Shown: positions 32,364 to 46,088 of the stretch, one piece after another | How the letters are laid out: each line of letters starts with the position of its first letter | How positions within the stretch are numbered: position 1 is the stretch's first letter | Source: Oxytricha trifallax | Lineage: Eukaryota; Ciliophora; Spirotrichea; Sporadotrichida; Oxytrichidae | Length of the DNA stretch: 64,000 nt | Assembly: GCA_000711775.1 (NCBI GenBank) | Contig: ARYC01000061.1 | Span: 124,001-188,000, forward strand | Reading direction: 5' to 3' | Notes under the pieces: model-generated | What the model saw: the letters and a program-made list of their open reading frames with translations, nothing else | What the model was told of the DNA's origin: nothing | Databases searched by the model: none | Made by a program: the position numbers and the translations under genes

Positions 32364-35300
32364 TCACTTCTTCTTCTATTTTTAAGCACCACCTGAAACC
32401 TGCTTATTCTTCTGCTGCTTCTCTTGTTGTTTCAGTTTTTATTGCTATATCTCATCTTGTTAAGCCTACTTAGCTGCGGCTTGTGCTTTTTGCTAATCTT
32501 TTGCTAATTGTATTTCTGGATTGTAAACTGCTTTAGTGTTAAGGCCTTTCATCATGAATAGAGCACCCACGATAATCATCAATAAACTGATTGTCTTTAC
32601 GCTCTCCATGTTAACTGGTTTGCTCATACTCATTTCGAAATCCATATGAAAGAAGACTATGGAAGCCAAGATCAAAGCAATGAGTGTGTTAATCATGCAT
32701 CTCATACCCACTAAAACACTCATACATATAGTTAACACAATAAATGCGTAGGTTAAAGATATTTCCTTCTGATGTTTCATGATTTACCTCAAAATTGAGT
32801 CCTATTCCACAAATACTAAACGATTGAGTTACTGAATTAAGTATTGAGAGCGCTCTACTATAAGCTTGGGTGTATCCTCATTAACAAGGATTATATCAAT
32901 TGAGGATTTTAGTAAGGGTGCTAAAACTGCAAATTTAGCTAGTAATTTCAGAAAGCAAGTCACTGCCATTAAATTAATGAATATAATGATTAGTATAAAT
33001 TAGAGATTGAGAAATTATTATCCCTCGTATTCGCCAAATTCAAGCACAACTATATAAATTACTTTGACAATGTTAATTAAAGTTTTCTCTAGTTCTTGCT
33101 GCTTAAGAACATAGGATTTATTCTCTTCAAGCACATTTATATAGTCATTTAGCATGTTTCTATACAAAGCATCATATCTGTCTAATTCTCTGATAAACGA
33201 CTCATTCTCCCTCTTTAAATTCTAAACTTAATCGAGCATAGGCGTTTGTAATTCACCCAATTTAGTCAGCACTTATTAAATTTATTGCATTACAAAGTTT
33301 TTCAAGTTGTCTTAATCAGATTGAAGCTAGTATAAATGATTTTAAGTGACTGATTAATGAGATATCACAGAGGATTAGAGGGGGTTGGGGTAAACTGAAT
33401 TGGTAAGGAGAGGCGTGTAGTTCTGGGATCTCGCAGAGGATGTTGGGTTATTCTAGAGATCTTGTTAAGTTAAGAATAGCTAGTTTTAAAATTGCTAAGA
33501 GTTTGGATCTATAATGATTTTTAAACATTGTATATAATTGAATTCTATTAATTCTTTATATCTTATTCTACTAAAGCATCTTCCTGATTAAGTCTTAACT
33601 AGATTTCAGACTTTAAAATTCAACCTCTAGAGATTTCAATTTCACTCTTGTGTAGTCTTTATCTTAATCTTATTTATCTCTCAATTATTTGGATTCTTTT
33701 TCTAGTTATAGCTTAATTTTATTCATTTCCTAAAAAGAAAAGATTTAATGAACATTTTTCTTACTTTAATTGAAGACTTCAAGTATTTCTTTTTAAGCTT
33801 GTCATCGTAGGTCTCCTGCTCATTTATTTTTAAAGCCATTAAATTGTATTAACGTAATACCTTCAATATTTGGTCCTCATTTTAAGCATGAAAAGTAGTT
33901 GATGGTTTCACTTCAGTTTGAGTTAGTTTTATCTATAATAAATAAATGGAAAATTATTTAAACATACCTATTCTTGGAGTTCTTTGAGCTTTTAACTAAA
34001 GAGAAAATTTTCTTTCTTTAAGTTATCTAAATCAGTGTTCATCTGGCTTGACATATTCACGCTAATGCCTCTTTTTAAGCCATGCAACCCTCTCCTTCTT
34101 GGTGATGACCCTGTAATAATTAAATAAAAGTAATTTAAACATACACTTAGAAGTTCTGCGCATCGATGATGCATTAGACATGAAGTCATTAATCATCATG
34201 TTTGCTCCATTAACTGGGGTTCTATCTCTGTCTCTCATAGCACCTGTATGACCTCCACCATTTCCAGGGAATCCTCCACCTATACTTCCACCTGCTGCAC
34301 CATTGCCTCCATTCACATAAGTAAATTCATATGAATAGAATAAATTGCTTGAATATTTTTATTGTTGCTGATGTTAATCATAAGATCTTGGTTATCATAG
34401 TTAGAGCTGCTCTCATGCTGTTTTTACTTCCCTCCGATGTTTATTTTTACTCCAATACTGGGCAGAATTTGCTGCTCATCTGATTGATTATTGTTTGTGT
34501 TGGGATTGCTTGAGTCCTTCCTGGGTGAGGGATGAAACTCAGGAATCTTTTGACTTAGTATTGGAGAAATCTTGCTGCTATGGTGTAAATTGAGATATTC
34601 TTTATATTATAGTATGTATCACATACTATAATTTAAGATTTAAAAGTCATGTTTTTAACAAAAATGAAAAGAGATTAGCTTCTTAGTTTCCCTTTTTGGA
34701 GGAATCTCTTGGAGTAATACTGGACACCATATTCTTGGTGACATTGCTCTAAACTAAACCAAAATCAGCATTTTGAAATCCCAATATATTCTTGAATGTG
34801 GACGTAGTTGTAACTTTTGGGCTTAAATGTTATTGTACTTACTCTATTTAAATTAATGAATTATATAGCGATTTATAATGTGTCTAGTACATATGATGAT
34901 TGTTTTCAAACATGGGAGTATTAATTGATTGCAGCTTCCCTGCTTTATTATTAGTCAAATCGATATTTATCATATTATTAACATCAATGGAGTTTGGCTA
35001 ATCAATTTTAAGGTCTTTAATAATCTTTTATTTCGTGTTGTTTTTCTTATTTTGAAGATTCTTACTGCTCAGCTTGATGCCACTTGTTTCTATTTTATTT
35101 TGGTCCAACTTCGCTTTAAAATATTATATAAATTGTCTAAATCATAGGCATTTAGAAAAATAATATAATACAAGCTTCATCAGATTTATTGGTAGCTTCT
35201 CCGTTATTTAGATTTGAGTGGTCCAAATGAATATTTCCGTTTTCATCTCTTGAGAAGTCGCTGCCTCCTCCCTCTTTGACACCAGCTATGGTCATTGAAT

Positions 35301-36423
35301 TTCGACTTGTATTTGCAAATTTAATGTTATTTGTGTGTTCTAGGGCGCTTTTATTGAATTTGCTGTAGTTACCATGCTAACCTACACCACTGCTGTTTTG
35401 ATGAAAGCTATGGATTGATCTCTCATGATTAAGTAGTAGTTTCTCAGAGTTGTTGACTTAATCCTTAAGTTCCTCTGGGTCAATCTCCTCATCATCATAC
35501 ATAGTGGCGTCTTCATCCTCGTCCTCCTCGCCTTCTCCCACATACATCCCTTCATCCACTATCATCTACAGTCTCTAGAGCTTTTCCATGCACTCCTTGA
35601 CTGCACTAATATCTGCTTTGTTTCTCTCTAATTGCTCAACATCTGATTACTCAGCCTTCCTCTGCATTTTCTTCTCAATAATCGATTCGTAGTATTAATC
35701 AGTGAGGATTTAGTTCAATTTAGACTCATTAACCAGGCATTTCTCCAGTAAATCCGCATACTATCTCTGTGAAGTATATTTGGATGCCTTTTCTTTTAGT
35801 TAAAGGTCTAATTCCTCTTTGAATGAAGCCAATTTCTGATTAATAAGGGCGTTTTAATCATTCAATTTCTATTGAAACTGTGCGTTTAAGTGAGAAGTGA
35901 GGGTGTCTAGGTAATTTTGGAGTGATTGATTCGTTACTATTTCGTTTGAGTTAGTTAAAATGCTCTACTTGTGAAAATAGTCCTCAAGTGACCGAAGACG
36001 CTTTTCAGATGATTCTTACTATAAAATGGAGTTTAGGTTCATTATAATTATCATTTGACGATTTTATAAGTTTAATTGAACAAAAACGACTTACATCTGC
36101 TTGAATTCTCTTAAACATTGATTTTAATTCTAAGAAATCGGCGAGGCCGTCACCTCTTCTTTAGTAACCCTTCTTATCGTGAATTTCTATCTAATTTTGT
36201 TTTAGATTTAGGTTTTCATAAAATAATAAGTTAACTTTTTACATTTAACAAATAAAGTGCTTTTTACTTCACAATATAAATTAGGTCACTGTTAATCCCT
36301 TATTTTTAATTAGCTGAATATTTTGGCTTATTTATATTAGACTGCTGCATTAGGTCTGATACTTTTGGCACATCAGCTAAAATAAGTAAGTGTCTATCGT
36401 AACTTACTAAAACTTTCGTTCAT
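32364..36423 (-). CDS. M: long coiled-coil protein with C-terminal membrane segments
   Basis: Starts MNESF at 36423, with a GT-AG intron to DVPKVSDLMQQSNINKPK. A coiled-coil block follows (LRSLEDYFHKQ, FKEELDLQLKEK, YESIIEKKMQRK, DVEQLERNKADISAV), then an acidic patch (GEGEEDEDEDATMYDDEEID), Asn/Ser-rich linkers, a Gly-rich run (NGGNGAAGGSIGGGFPGN), a second coiled coil (LDNLKKENFLFSQKLKEL, LQLEKESKQLRDKQD), IDPNSQQFQNQ, a third (QNLKRENESFIRELDRYD, KQQELEKTLINIVKVI), and about four hydrophobic segments near the C-terminus (LTYAFIVLTICMSVLVG, INTLIALILASIVFFHM, TISLLMIIVGALFMM). A Gln/Lys tail ends at TGA 32364-32366. I join two open regions (36423-33550 and 33520-32364) because the second has no own start. 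Nuclear or ER envelope scaffold is a guess. Confidence 0.6.
34377..34399. other. Micro-IES in M, 17 bp, pointer ATCATA
   Basis: ATCATA at 34377-34382 and 34394-34399, only 17 bp apart. Removing 17 bp shifts the frame from a dead-end into YDQHQQQQKYSSN and onward to the Gly-rich run. Confidence 0.65.
34606..34632. repeat. 12-bp inverted repeat in an IES of gene M
   Basis: Arms 34606-34617 and 34621-34632 are exact reverse complements around a 3-nt loop (core TATAGTATGT). It lies in a non-coding insert between coding blocks of gene M. Confidence 0.7.
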
Positions 36424-36609
36424 TTTGGCTGACTAATCACGTTTTTTTTTAAAAAATAAATAATAAACTGAGATAATTTTATATTAATTATTCTAAAAAA
36501 TTCTAATGAATATTATTATCATTAAATTTCTCAAAGAGATTTTATTTTAATAAGCAAAAAATCAAGCCAAATAATTCTTTTGAATATATTTGTAATTAAA
36601 TATTGATTA

Positions 36610-38143
36610 ATGGAGACCAGAATTCAATTGGATACATGTAAGTAGTCAGATTAATTTTCATTTATTGTACATATATTTTATATTATAAGAAATAAAACCA
36701 TTGATTTTTTAACAATATATAGTATCTTTGTACACTGATTTTGAATTGTCATAGTTGACTTTTGGAGACAAGTGGCTTCTCCTGCTTGAAGCTCTTATGT
36801 TTATAGCAGCAAGTTCTTTTATTTTAGCAATTGGATTCAAAGCAAGGAAACAAAATTCTTAAATAATTCAAGTTATAATATTTTGGATTACCATCAAAGT
36901 TTATAAATGATAAAATTACATATGCATAATTGTTTTTTTAATTAAATGAGTACGATATGTATTACTATACGAAATACGTGGACAATCAGCAGCAAATATC
37001 AAATGGAAACCATTAAGTTCACTAAGACTCACACAATTAATTATAGAAAAATGGCAGAAAAGAACTGTAAGGAAGTGTTAACAAAGGTCTCTATAATTTA
37101 TTCAATAAAAAGAAAAATGAGAGCCTTAACTCATAAAATAGTCAGAGAGAAGGACTATTCTATAAACAGATTTTCTTCAATTTTATGTGCTTTACCTGCT
37201 TGTGTAAGTTATATATGTAATTTACTTATTCAATTCTATAGTTAGAGCGATAAGTTGTTTGATTATATTAGGAACGACCTACAGACCCCATTAAATGTAT
37301 TGGCTATACATTTTAATGCAGCAACTGCCCTCTCTGTTGTTTTTCAGCGCTTTCTCACTTTTTATATATTTCTTTGCAAGAATTGTGATGGAAGAGGAAA
37401 GTGAAACTAATAACTTACTGAAACCTTTCTTTTATACATTCAATGGCCTAACATATGTGTTCTTCTTTGGCATGGCGATTTACAGTAAATATTTCATTTT
37501 ATATTAACTTTGTAATATTTTAGATAGTGGGTATATTTACTATACTAATCCATAATTCTTGAGAGCAATCTGCGGGCTTTTCGGTGTAATTTACTTGATT
37601 TTTGCGATTTGCATGACTAATTACGGAATGCGTTTGACTCTTATACTATCCAATCTCTTGGAAAACGCTTAAGACAAGGAAGAAAAGTAAATTCTTAAGG
37701 CTTTAAACATCAGAGTAATTTCGATTACTGTAATTATGTCTCTTGTATTTGCAATCAAAGCAGTCTATAATTTACTGTTTACCTGGGGATTAGTACCTAG
37801 ATTTTTCCCTGAAACCGTCAACCCTATATTCTGGGAGGCTCTAGTAAGATTTGTAACAATTAATGTATCTTTTGTAATATAGTTCTAAATCATTTATGAG
37901 TTCATCCCATGCGTCTTTATTATCCTCATAACAGTCTACCAAAGCGATAGTAAGTTTAAATTAGAGATTATTAACACAATTATTCAATTAGATATTCAGG
38001 CTTTGTTGATAAATGGGAGTTTCAAAGATAACAAAGAAGAAAATCAATCGTTTGACTCAGAGGAAAACTTTGGAAATTTTAACCCTAATTTAAATGCTCA
38101 GCTACTACCACCCCAATCTAACGAAAGACAAAATCATTATTGA
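36610..38143 (+). CDS. N: TOM1/THH1-like seven-TM protein
   Basis: METRIQLDT start, then a GT-AG intron and LSLYTDFELSQLTFGDKWLL with TM1 (LLLEALMFIAASSFILAIGF). After an IES comes a hydrophilic loop (YVDNQQQISNGNHQVHQ...). The conserved core begins RPHQMYWLYILMQQLPSLLF and FFSAFSLFIYFFARIVMEEE. It continues FFYTFNGLTYVFFFGMAIY, an intron, RAICGLFGVIYLIFAICMT, RVISITVIMSLVFAIKAVYN, FIIQ/FIPCVFIILITVYQS and a polar tail to TGA 38141-38143. L-P-x-L-L-F-F-S, F-N-G and the late helices match the THH1/TOM1/TOM3 domain of plants and protists. In plants these are vacuolar membrane proteins; role here unknown. One junction near 37200-37280 is unresolved. Confidence 0.72.
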
Positions 38144-38510
38144 AAATACTAATCAATTTTAATATAATGCTTTTATTTCTTAATTTAATACTTATTTTGT
38201 AACTAGAGAAATTTTTAATAACGTTAGAAAATTATGAACATACCATAATTATATATTTATCATAGCACTTAGAATCATATTATTTGATCATTTAAAAAAA
38301 AACCAAATCTAAAGTAGCTTTGTCTTATATTATATTATATAATTCAAAAATCTAAAATTATAAATTGATTTTTATGATATTATTAGGAATTATTTTGAAA
38401 CAATTATAGGTAAAACTATAAAATAACTAGAATTAACATAAATCTTTCATTCGGCATCTATAATTCAATTACTGTAACTCATTAATTTATTAAAGCTATT
38501 TGATGTTTTT
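38144..38510. other. N-O spacer
   Basis: 367 bp between convergent genes, AT-rich, nothing recognised. Confidence 0.5.
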
Positions 38511-41500
38511 TCATTAAAATCTCCCCACATTTATTCTACCAGTTGACCCTAAGACCATCATGCCCGGTTCATCATCGTATTGTTCCTTCTCATCTTCAAC
38601 GACCTCCTCTATATCGTTTTTGACTTAATACACTTTCACTAGTTGAGCAGTTTTCTTCAGTTCCTCATAGCCTTTGTCGAATTCACTTGTATCCTCATAA
38701 GGTAAAATGAAATCGAAAGGCAGGAAATAGTCATTAAAGTAGTAGATCATGTTCCAAAACAAGTTTTTATTATCCTGACGCATTTTCATGACATCCAGCT
38801 TCATCTCATCTGCTTCTAGAAATTGGATCTCAACCCATTTATGTATCTGTGCTGCATTATAAAAAATGGTGTTCTCTTCTTTAAAGGAGCCTTTAATGTT
38901 CTTAATTCTTTTACCTATTGTCACTTGCAAAAATGGAGTGTTTATTTCTTTGCCACAGTAAGTACAAAGTGCAGCTATTTGCTTGCCACCATTTTTCTAA
39001 GATTGCAAATGCTGCCTCTCAATAGCTTTCCTTAATTAATTTGCTAGTAATTAACCAGAGCAACTTCCACACTATTCCTGAAGTTTAAGCTTAACTTCAT
39101 CGAATAATATATTTTAGTCGTCCTTTGTTTTGAAAGTGCGCTTCCTGAAGTTTTATACATTTTTCTGTCGACGGTAAAAATTAGAATTAGGATTTAGATA
39201 TTGGGCATCTAATTGCTTTTTCTTCTATTCTCTTTCATTTATTATTGATTCTTTCTTTATGGTGCTATTTTGTCCCAGATCTGATCTTAAAGCATTGTAA
39301 TAAAATAAATCTTCGTAATGTGGTATTTCCAGCAGTAGTGGTTTAATGACTCTGTTAATTATTGCTCGTAGTATTCCCTCTTTTGATATTACCACCTTTC
39401 TTTTGCATCGCTTCAATTTTCTTTTAATGAATATTCGAATGTTAAAAGTATCTCTGTTATATCCTGGCATCTGGCTTCAAATCATAATCACTTAGTGTTT
39501 AGTAGATAGTTTATGTCATTTTAAAATCTCCATATTAAAAACTAGTTTCTATCAACAGGAAAAACAGATCTAGCTGAGGTCTTTGAATATAGTCATTCTT
39601 AAGTCTATTGATAACTTGCAGTACTTGCATTAATCTGAACTATTTTTCTCTGTCATCCTGCATCCAGAGTGTGGCGCACCACATGTAAATCCAAGTAATG
39701 TGAACATAAGTGCCTTCATTTCTACTCACATAAGGTATGTTTATCTTTTGTCTCTAAAATAGTGATTTATACTACTGTTTGCTCTCTGTTCTATATTGAG
39801 TATTGGTTTGGAGCTAACTCTCTAGATTTGCAGCCAAGTTTTCCATATGAAAAATTCTACTACTCTCATACAGCAATGGATTTAGAATGGGAAAGATTGG
39901 ATACCTATAGCCTGAATTATTCTCCTCATCTTAATTTTATTCTATGGGAAATAGCATAGGCATATCCATGTTTAATAGATACGAATCTTTCAGTTCTTGC
40001 ATTGAAAATGTTGTAGTATTTGGCCAAGAAGCGTCAATAGTACGCTAAATTTATTAAGATTTATCTTATAAGAAAGCGTTTGGTCTTTGAACTAAAGCTC
40101 CAGCATCACCATCTTGCAAGCGTTAAATTGATTCTTTGAAATGCATTATTGCACATTAAATATTGTTGAAAGAGTTAACTTGTTACTGTGAGATAAAATT
40201 CAAAAATAAGCCATTTAAGGTCCTCTCTTGTTTGTCATTAGACTGTTGAAAGAATTGCAGATAAAATTCTCTATAGTTAACAATTAAGCTAAACTTAATT
40301 CACTTACCTATATTGCTTATTAGATATTTGCATGAATCTCTTGATATCAAATGTGACATCACCAAATTCATCTTTCCTCACGAACTCATTATAGTATGCA
40401 AATAATTCGAGCAAAACTTAATAAAAAGCATTTCTTATTTCATTTATGCTTTCCTTTGGTAAAGCGAAAGTTTTATTCCAATTTTTCAGTGTCTGCTTCA
40501 ATTTAGTCAAAAGAGTGTTGTAGAGCTTCAAAGGTAGCTTCGGCTCAGTCATATTTTTAGCTTTAACGTGATTTCTTGTTGCAGTGCCATTATCGAGGAC
40601 TGTATTTGTAGGCTTGAACTACATTATCTATTTGTCTTAATGTATAATAGATTACTTTTTATTGGGAGACTAAAAATTATTGCAATTAAACGAATTTGAA
40701 TTAGCATAATGAATGAAATCCTCTTTTTAGGGATTAAGAAGGACTACTAATGGCTTTGCTTCGTCATTAAATTCATTAAGTATAAGTTGAGCTTCTTCAT
40801 AGTCTTTCTCCAAAATACCAGCCATATAAGCGCTTGGGTAACCTCTATAGAAAAACAATATAAATATAAAAATGATTATTACAATAGAGATAAAGCAGTG
40901 TTTTCAAGATCAACATTAGGCTATCTCTGAAGAATAGGCATCCATTAAGTCCATTCAAAGGGGTGAATCAGATTTATAAGAGCTTATGCGATTGGAACAA
41001 GCATTTCAGGTTCTGGAGCTACAATTACTATCTATAATGATTATTAGAAATTAAGATTATGACTGATAGATAAAAACTTACAGGTCTTTCAACAAGCATG
41101 TGAGTAAAAATTGTAACAATTAAGTCTGGTTAAAGCGTCCTGAAGAGCAAATCAAAGAATGAGCGATTAACATATGGGAGTTCATTTATTGGAGGTTAGG
41201 TAAGCTCGATAATTTATTACTTCTTGGAATATTTGAAATATCTAACCTATGCCAAACCTCTGGGTGGAGCTGGACACTATAATAGAATAAGCAAATTAAG
41301 TTATTCTTACCTCTAGGACTAGTTTATTGATATAAGCTTCGATAATGTTGAATACATGATGTCTGCTTGCATTATAAATATCCTCAAGAATCTCACTGAA
41401 ATAGTCATAAAAGGGGTATCTCGACAGAATTGCGATGGCCTTGGGAATGAATATCCTCTGATATTTAACTGGAACACTCTATCTGTATTGATTAGATTAA

Positions 41501-43592
41501 AAAATACTTTATTGCTGAGTTAGCCTTGATTAAGAAGTGCTCCCACCATAACTTTGAGCTTGACCAAGCATCCCACCTCCTGTTCCATTTTAACTTAATA
41601 TTGTATTATTTGCACTTTCATTTAGCATGTTGGTTATGGATTTATTATTTAAAGGGGTGCTTGGTTACTAGAGATGTTAGGCTAGGTTCAAATTTAATCA
41701 TATATAAAATATATTTATAAAAATTTAATAACTATATAAATTTACTTATGAAAAACATAACATAAATATTTTCCTTTTGATATATATAATATAACAATAA
41801 TTCAAAAGTTAAGAAAGTTAAAATTTTCAGTTAAAAATTAAAACATATATATAATTTCTTATTAATTTAATTTTTAAACCATTTTCCAACATTATTATAA
41901 TCAATTGAATGTTGTTTTGAAATTTATACCCCTAAAAATTGATGTTAATATGCTAAATTATTGCTACTCATTTAACTATTTTGACTATTAATCCATTATT
42001 TTTAAATTTGTATAATTTATATTTTACAAAACAATTAAAGAGTTTACCAGTTCTAAGAGTAGGTGTTTAGGATTGCTGATTCAATTGGACAGGCCTGGTG
42101 CTGTTTGTATCTAAGGGTGATAAATTTTACCCACCAGATTTACCCAAAGATTTCTTACTTTGCTCCCTTTCTCTGTCAGGAGTTGACATTTCATAAGGAT
42201 CCTTCTTGTCTTCCTCTTCATTAAATGGCTCTGAATGTCTTTTTTAATCTTTTATAGGGATATCGCCAAATATACCAGTGTTTCTAGCTACATCTAATCC
42301 ATCTAAACTTCACTAGGCATATAATATTCAAACTAATTATTAATTAAAGCAGGTTTACATGACTATCCCTTGACATCCCAGTTATATTAGTAACTGCAGC
42401 CGTGTCTCTATCAACAAATACTTAACTTTAACCTTGCCTAGGCTGTTACTATTACTGCCCACTTCCAGTCGCTCCACTCACTCTCAAATAGTTCTATGAA
42501 TTCATGGTATCTTAATCTTAACTGCCTCGCATGTTACTACTGCTGTAATTAGCATTATTGTTGTTATTGGCGTGATGCATGTAATTATCGTGTGCTTGTT
42601 TGTACTCATCCAGTTCCTCATAAATTATCAAAAATCTGCACAAAAAATAATAAAAAATAAATCATAGATTACTAGACAAAGATTTGTTGTAGGCCTCCTT
42701 CAAACATAGCAGTCATTGTTTTTGGCTTAGGTGCTTCAGTTTAAACAAGGATGTTGTATCCCAAGGGAAATGCATACTATAAACAAAGAAATTGAAGTTG
42801 GGATTAATAACTTATTGGTGAGTAATTTAATTCAGATTCACATGGGAAAGTGTAATGCAAATTATTAACACTCCCTAAACAGTGATAATTAGAGACTTAC
42901 ATTAGCCATTTGGTCTTCAACATTTTCATCGATCTTCAATCCCTTCTTATCTTTAGGAGGAAACTTACATAGTAACTATGGCTTCATTTATTACAGCTCC
43001 TCTGCTATAAACTCTTTAGGTAACTTATCCTGAATCAATTAAGCAATTCGCTATTAATCCAAGCCAACAACACAAAAATAATCCACCAGAGTGTCACTCT
43101 CTTCTAAATTTATATAAAATTACTCTTCAATCTGCTTTCTCAACTGCTTTTCCTATTCTTAATTGTATTGCTATTATTACTGCGTTTTATTTGTTTATTG
43201 GTCTGAGGGGGTTTGCTATTGAGAAGATTGAAATTATTGGGATTATGGGTTTAGAGTTATTCGGAAATTGCTATAACGCAAATACAATCAAATGCACTAA
43301 CATAAAATTAATGAAATATTCCTCATAAAACTCTATCAATACTATCATTTTGTGAATCTTAATTTTAAAAGACAGGTAAATGCTTATAAGAAGGTGAATC
43401 ATCAAAAGACGAAGAACTGAATGGATTATTCATTAATGTTTTCGCATCATTTTTATTCGGTATTTATTTCAAACTACTGTCTGATTGTTAATTCGTTAAA
43501 GTGGACTGATGTTTGGATAGTCTGGGTTATTGCTGGGTGAAGTTTTGCAAGTTTGGATCAATTACATAATTGTCATTTAATTTGTTTTCCAT
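38511..43592 (-). CDS. O: DENN-domain protein (Rab-GEF-like)
   Basis: MENKLNDNYVIDPNLQNF start at 43592 and a Gln-rich leader. uDENN block: LEESDTLVDYFCVVGLDQQR, PQLLCKFPPKDKKGLKI and MHFPLGYNILVQTEAPKPKT. A long disordered insert follows (SRHSEPFNEEEDKKDP, TPDREREQSKKS). cDENN block: FIPKAIAILSRYPFYDYFSE, CPAPPRGLA, LPYVNRSFFDLLFRTLQPDL, FTHMLVERPIVIVAPEPEML, ALINLIHPFEWTQWMPIL and RGYPSAYMAGILEKDYEEA. The helical dDENN-like C-terminus has a C-T-Y-C-G knuckle. It ends GSTGRMNVGRFQ and TGA 38511-38513. DENN proteins activate Rab GTPases in membrane traffic. Several GT-AG introns (for example after KLVLE and LVERP) and unresolved IESs occur, including one of about 300 bp near 41.7-42.0 kb. Confidence 0.85.
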
Positions 43593-43737
43593 TTTAGTTA
43601 TAAATTAATCCCACTTTAATATTATTAATATACTCTATTATTTCACAATTTCTAAAGAGTAATGATGTGAAATTGTGGCATAAATATAGAATTAAGCAAT
43701 GAATGATTATTAATTAAATTTGATATAATTATAAGGC

Positions 43738-46010
43738 ATGAAAATAAGTTAAGTGGGGCACAAGAAATTGCAAAAACCATAATAACTTGCTTAAAATAAT
43801 TAGACATCACCTAATGCCAATTTACAGAGTTCTGATAAATAAAACCTGACAATAAAAACTATAGATAAGTAGAGTGTTCAATATCAATTAGCTATTAATC
43901 CTGAGACCACTACATCTGCAGGGTATTATACCAGTACTTAAGGTGATGAAGATCTATGCGTTATTCATCCAAGTGGAAATAATATTGATTTGTTAGAAAA
44001 TTATTGATAATTTTTTTGATGAATTTAATACAGAGTTAAGAAATAAAATTAATCATATGATTATAAAAAAATGAATTTTTATTAGGATTTATTTGTTGTT
44101 GTTTATAATAATTTAAGTCAATAATTAATTCATTAAGCTAATCATTTAGATAATAATTAAATATAGGACATTTATTAAAGTAAATTTATTAGGCGATTAA
44201 TATCTTAAATTAATATTAACTTTCTACCTCAAAAAATATATAAATTAGTATCAAAAGTAGTCCATTTTTATAATTTATTACTTTTATTTATAACTTCTTC
44301 TTTTTATAATTCAAATAAAATAATTAATTTTCATTTTATAATTTAGTATGCTTCTCCAATAATGAAAAGGCATAATTAAATGAAATTTGATAAAAACAAA
44401 CTGCAACCTCATGTAATAAGAAAAAATAATAAAATCCCTCAATCATATACAGACACATTATATTCAGAGATAAAATTGATAAGTACTAGCAAGAACACAC
44501 TGATGATTCTTTAATAAATCTAAAATAAAAATCCATCAACCCCAAGACACATGTGAGTAACTATATCAAAGCCATGAAACGATCATACGATTATCAATAC
44601 AATAATAAAAAGTCTCCTAGTTAAAATAATAAACCCACTGTTCAGTAGATTATGCTCTTAAATACATTAACTGATATAAATAATACGATTGATCATTCTG
44701 CACAGAATAGTAGAGCGAAACAAGCTTCTATTATACAATTTGATGAGCTATTTGAAAGTCAGAATAATTAATAAAAAACTTTTTCAAGCCAAAGTTCTCC
44801 ATCAAAAGTATAATTAAAACCGAGATCTATTAATAAGTCAAGTTAAAATTATACTTCATTATAAGTAGAGAAACATTAAAAGAAAAACATCGATATATAG
44901 AGCTACAGCTTTAATAATACTCCCAATTATAACACCACTTTGAATAACTATAATAATCATGATTTGTTTAGAAAAAGCTTCAATAATGAAATCTCACATT
45001 AAATTTTTAAAATTGAACCAAGAGTTAATAACTAATCCATAAATTTCGATGAAAATTAATCATTTACAAAAACCAGTAGCAATTTCAATACAATAAGAGA
45101 AAGAGTGAGAAGTCTAAATTAATCATTAGTTCAAAGAAAACCAGTTTATTAAGAACCTAATTTTAGTTTTATGCATAAATTTAGTAAAATTAAGGTAGAT
45201 GCTAAGAAGAGAGAAGTCTAATCAAAGTTGCTCTCTCAAGTGCAAGATTTAAAGATACTTTTTAATAAAACATTTGAATAAAGCTAGAAGAATAATTCTA
45301 CACAAAGTGGTTAAGGGGAAGTTTTAAATTCTTAACAACCTATACATAGGTAGTAAGACCAAACTTTAAATAAGGATATTAGTACTTCACAAAAGTTTCG
45401 AGGATTCCATGTTACTGATAGGCATGTCAAAACAGCTTCAGTAGGATCTAGAATTCATCAATAAATAAGATAAAATCAAGAGACTAACAAGCCTATATTC
45501 TTAGATCGTGATTTACATTATCAATAAAATAGTAACAGATAGTTTGGATCAATTGATGGAAATTAACTTAAACTAAAACGAATACTTGGAATAGATAATT
45601 ATCTGAATTCATAACATTATGGTAATTCTAATGATCCTCACAATTAATTTCATCAAAATTAAATTTCATAAGTACCAAACTTCATATAGCTTCTGTAAAC
45701 TTAAAGCACCCCGAAACCCTAGAACATCTTGATTAAAAATTCTTAGAGGTAGTAAAAATTAAAGAATTTTTTAATAAACTGTTCAGATATGCCTCACATT
45801 TTTGCTCAAAAAGCCAATATAATACAAAGAAAAGAAAACCCAAATCCTTATATAAATTACTAACAGAGAAGACGAAGTCTAATTTAAGATCATATGAATG
45901 CAATTAAATAAACTACAAAGAAATTGAATGTCAGCATTGATTTAAGACATTCTTTAGAGAGACAGTCAACATTTAATAATTATAGTCCGAGTGTAATCTC
46001 GCAAGTATGA
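43738..46010 (+). CDS. Q: large Asn/Gln/Ser-rich protein
   Basis: MKISQVGHKKLQKPQQLA start. A first MDS of about 83 codons ends ...DEDLCVIHPSGNNI. A 491-bp IES (ATTGAT) rejoins it to DKYQQEHTDDSLINLKQ, after which one frame of about 510 codons runs without interruption to TGA 46008-46010. Composition is Asn, Gln, Ser, Lys and Arg-rich with scattered basic motifs (RERVRSLNQS, KKREVQSKLLSQVQDLK). No domain recognised. Likely disordered. Confidence 0.7.
43984..44480. other. IES in Q, pointer ATTGAT
   Basis: ATTGAT at 43984-43989 and 44475-44480, same phase. Excision bypasses the TGA at 44005 and joins PSGNNI to DKYQQEHTD. Confidence 0.7.
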
Positions 46011-46088
46011 ATTTTAATAGTTTAATGAAATTAGCTTAATATCTATTATAAAGTATTATTGTATTTTTATAATTTATCAAACTTTTAG

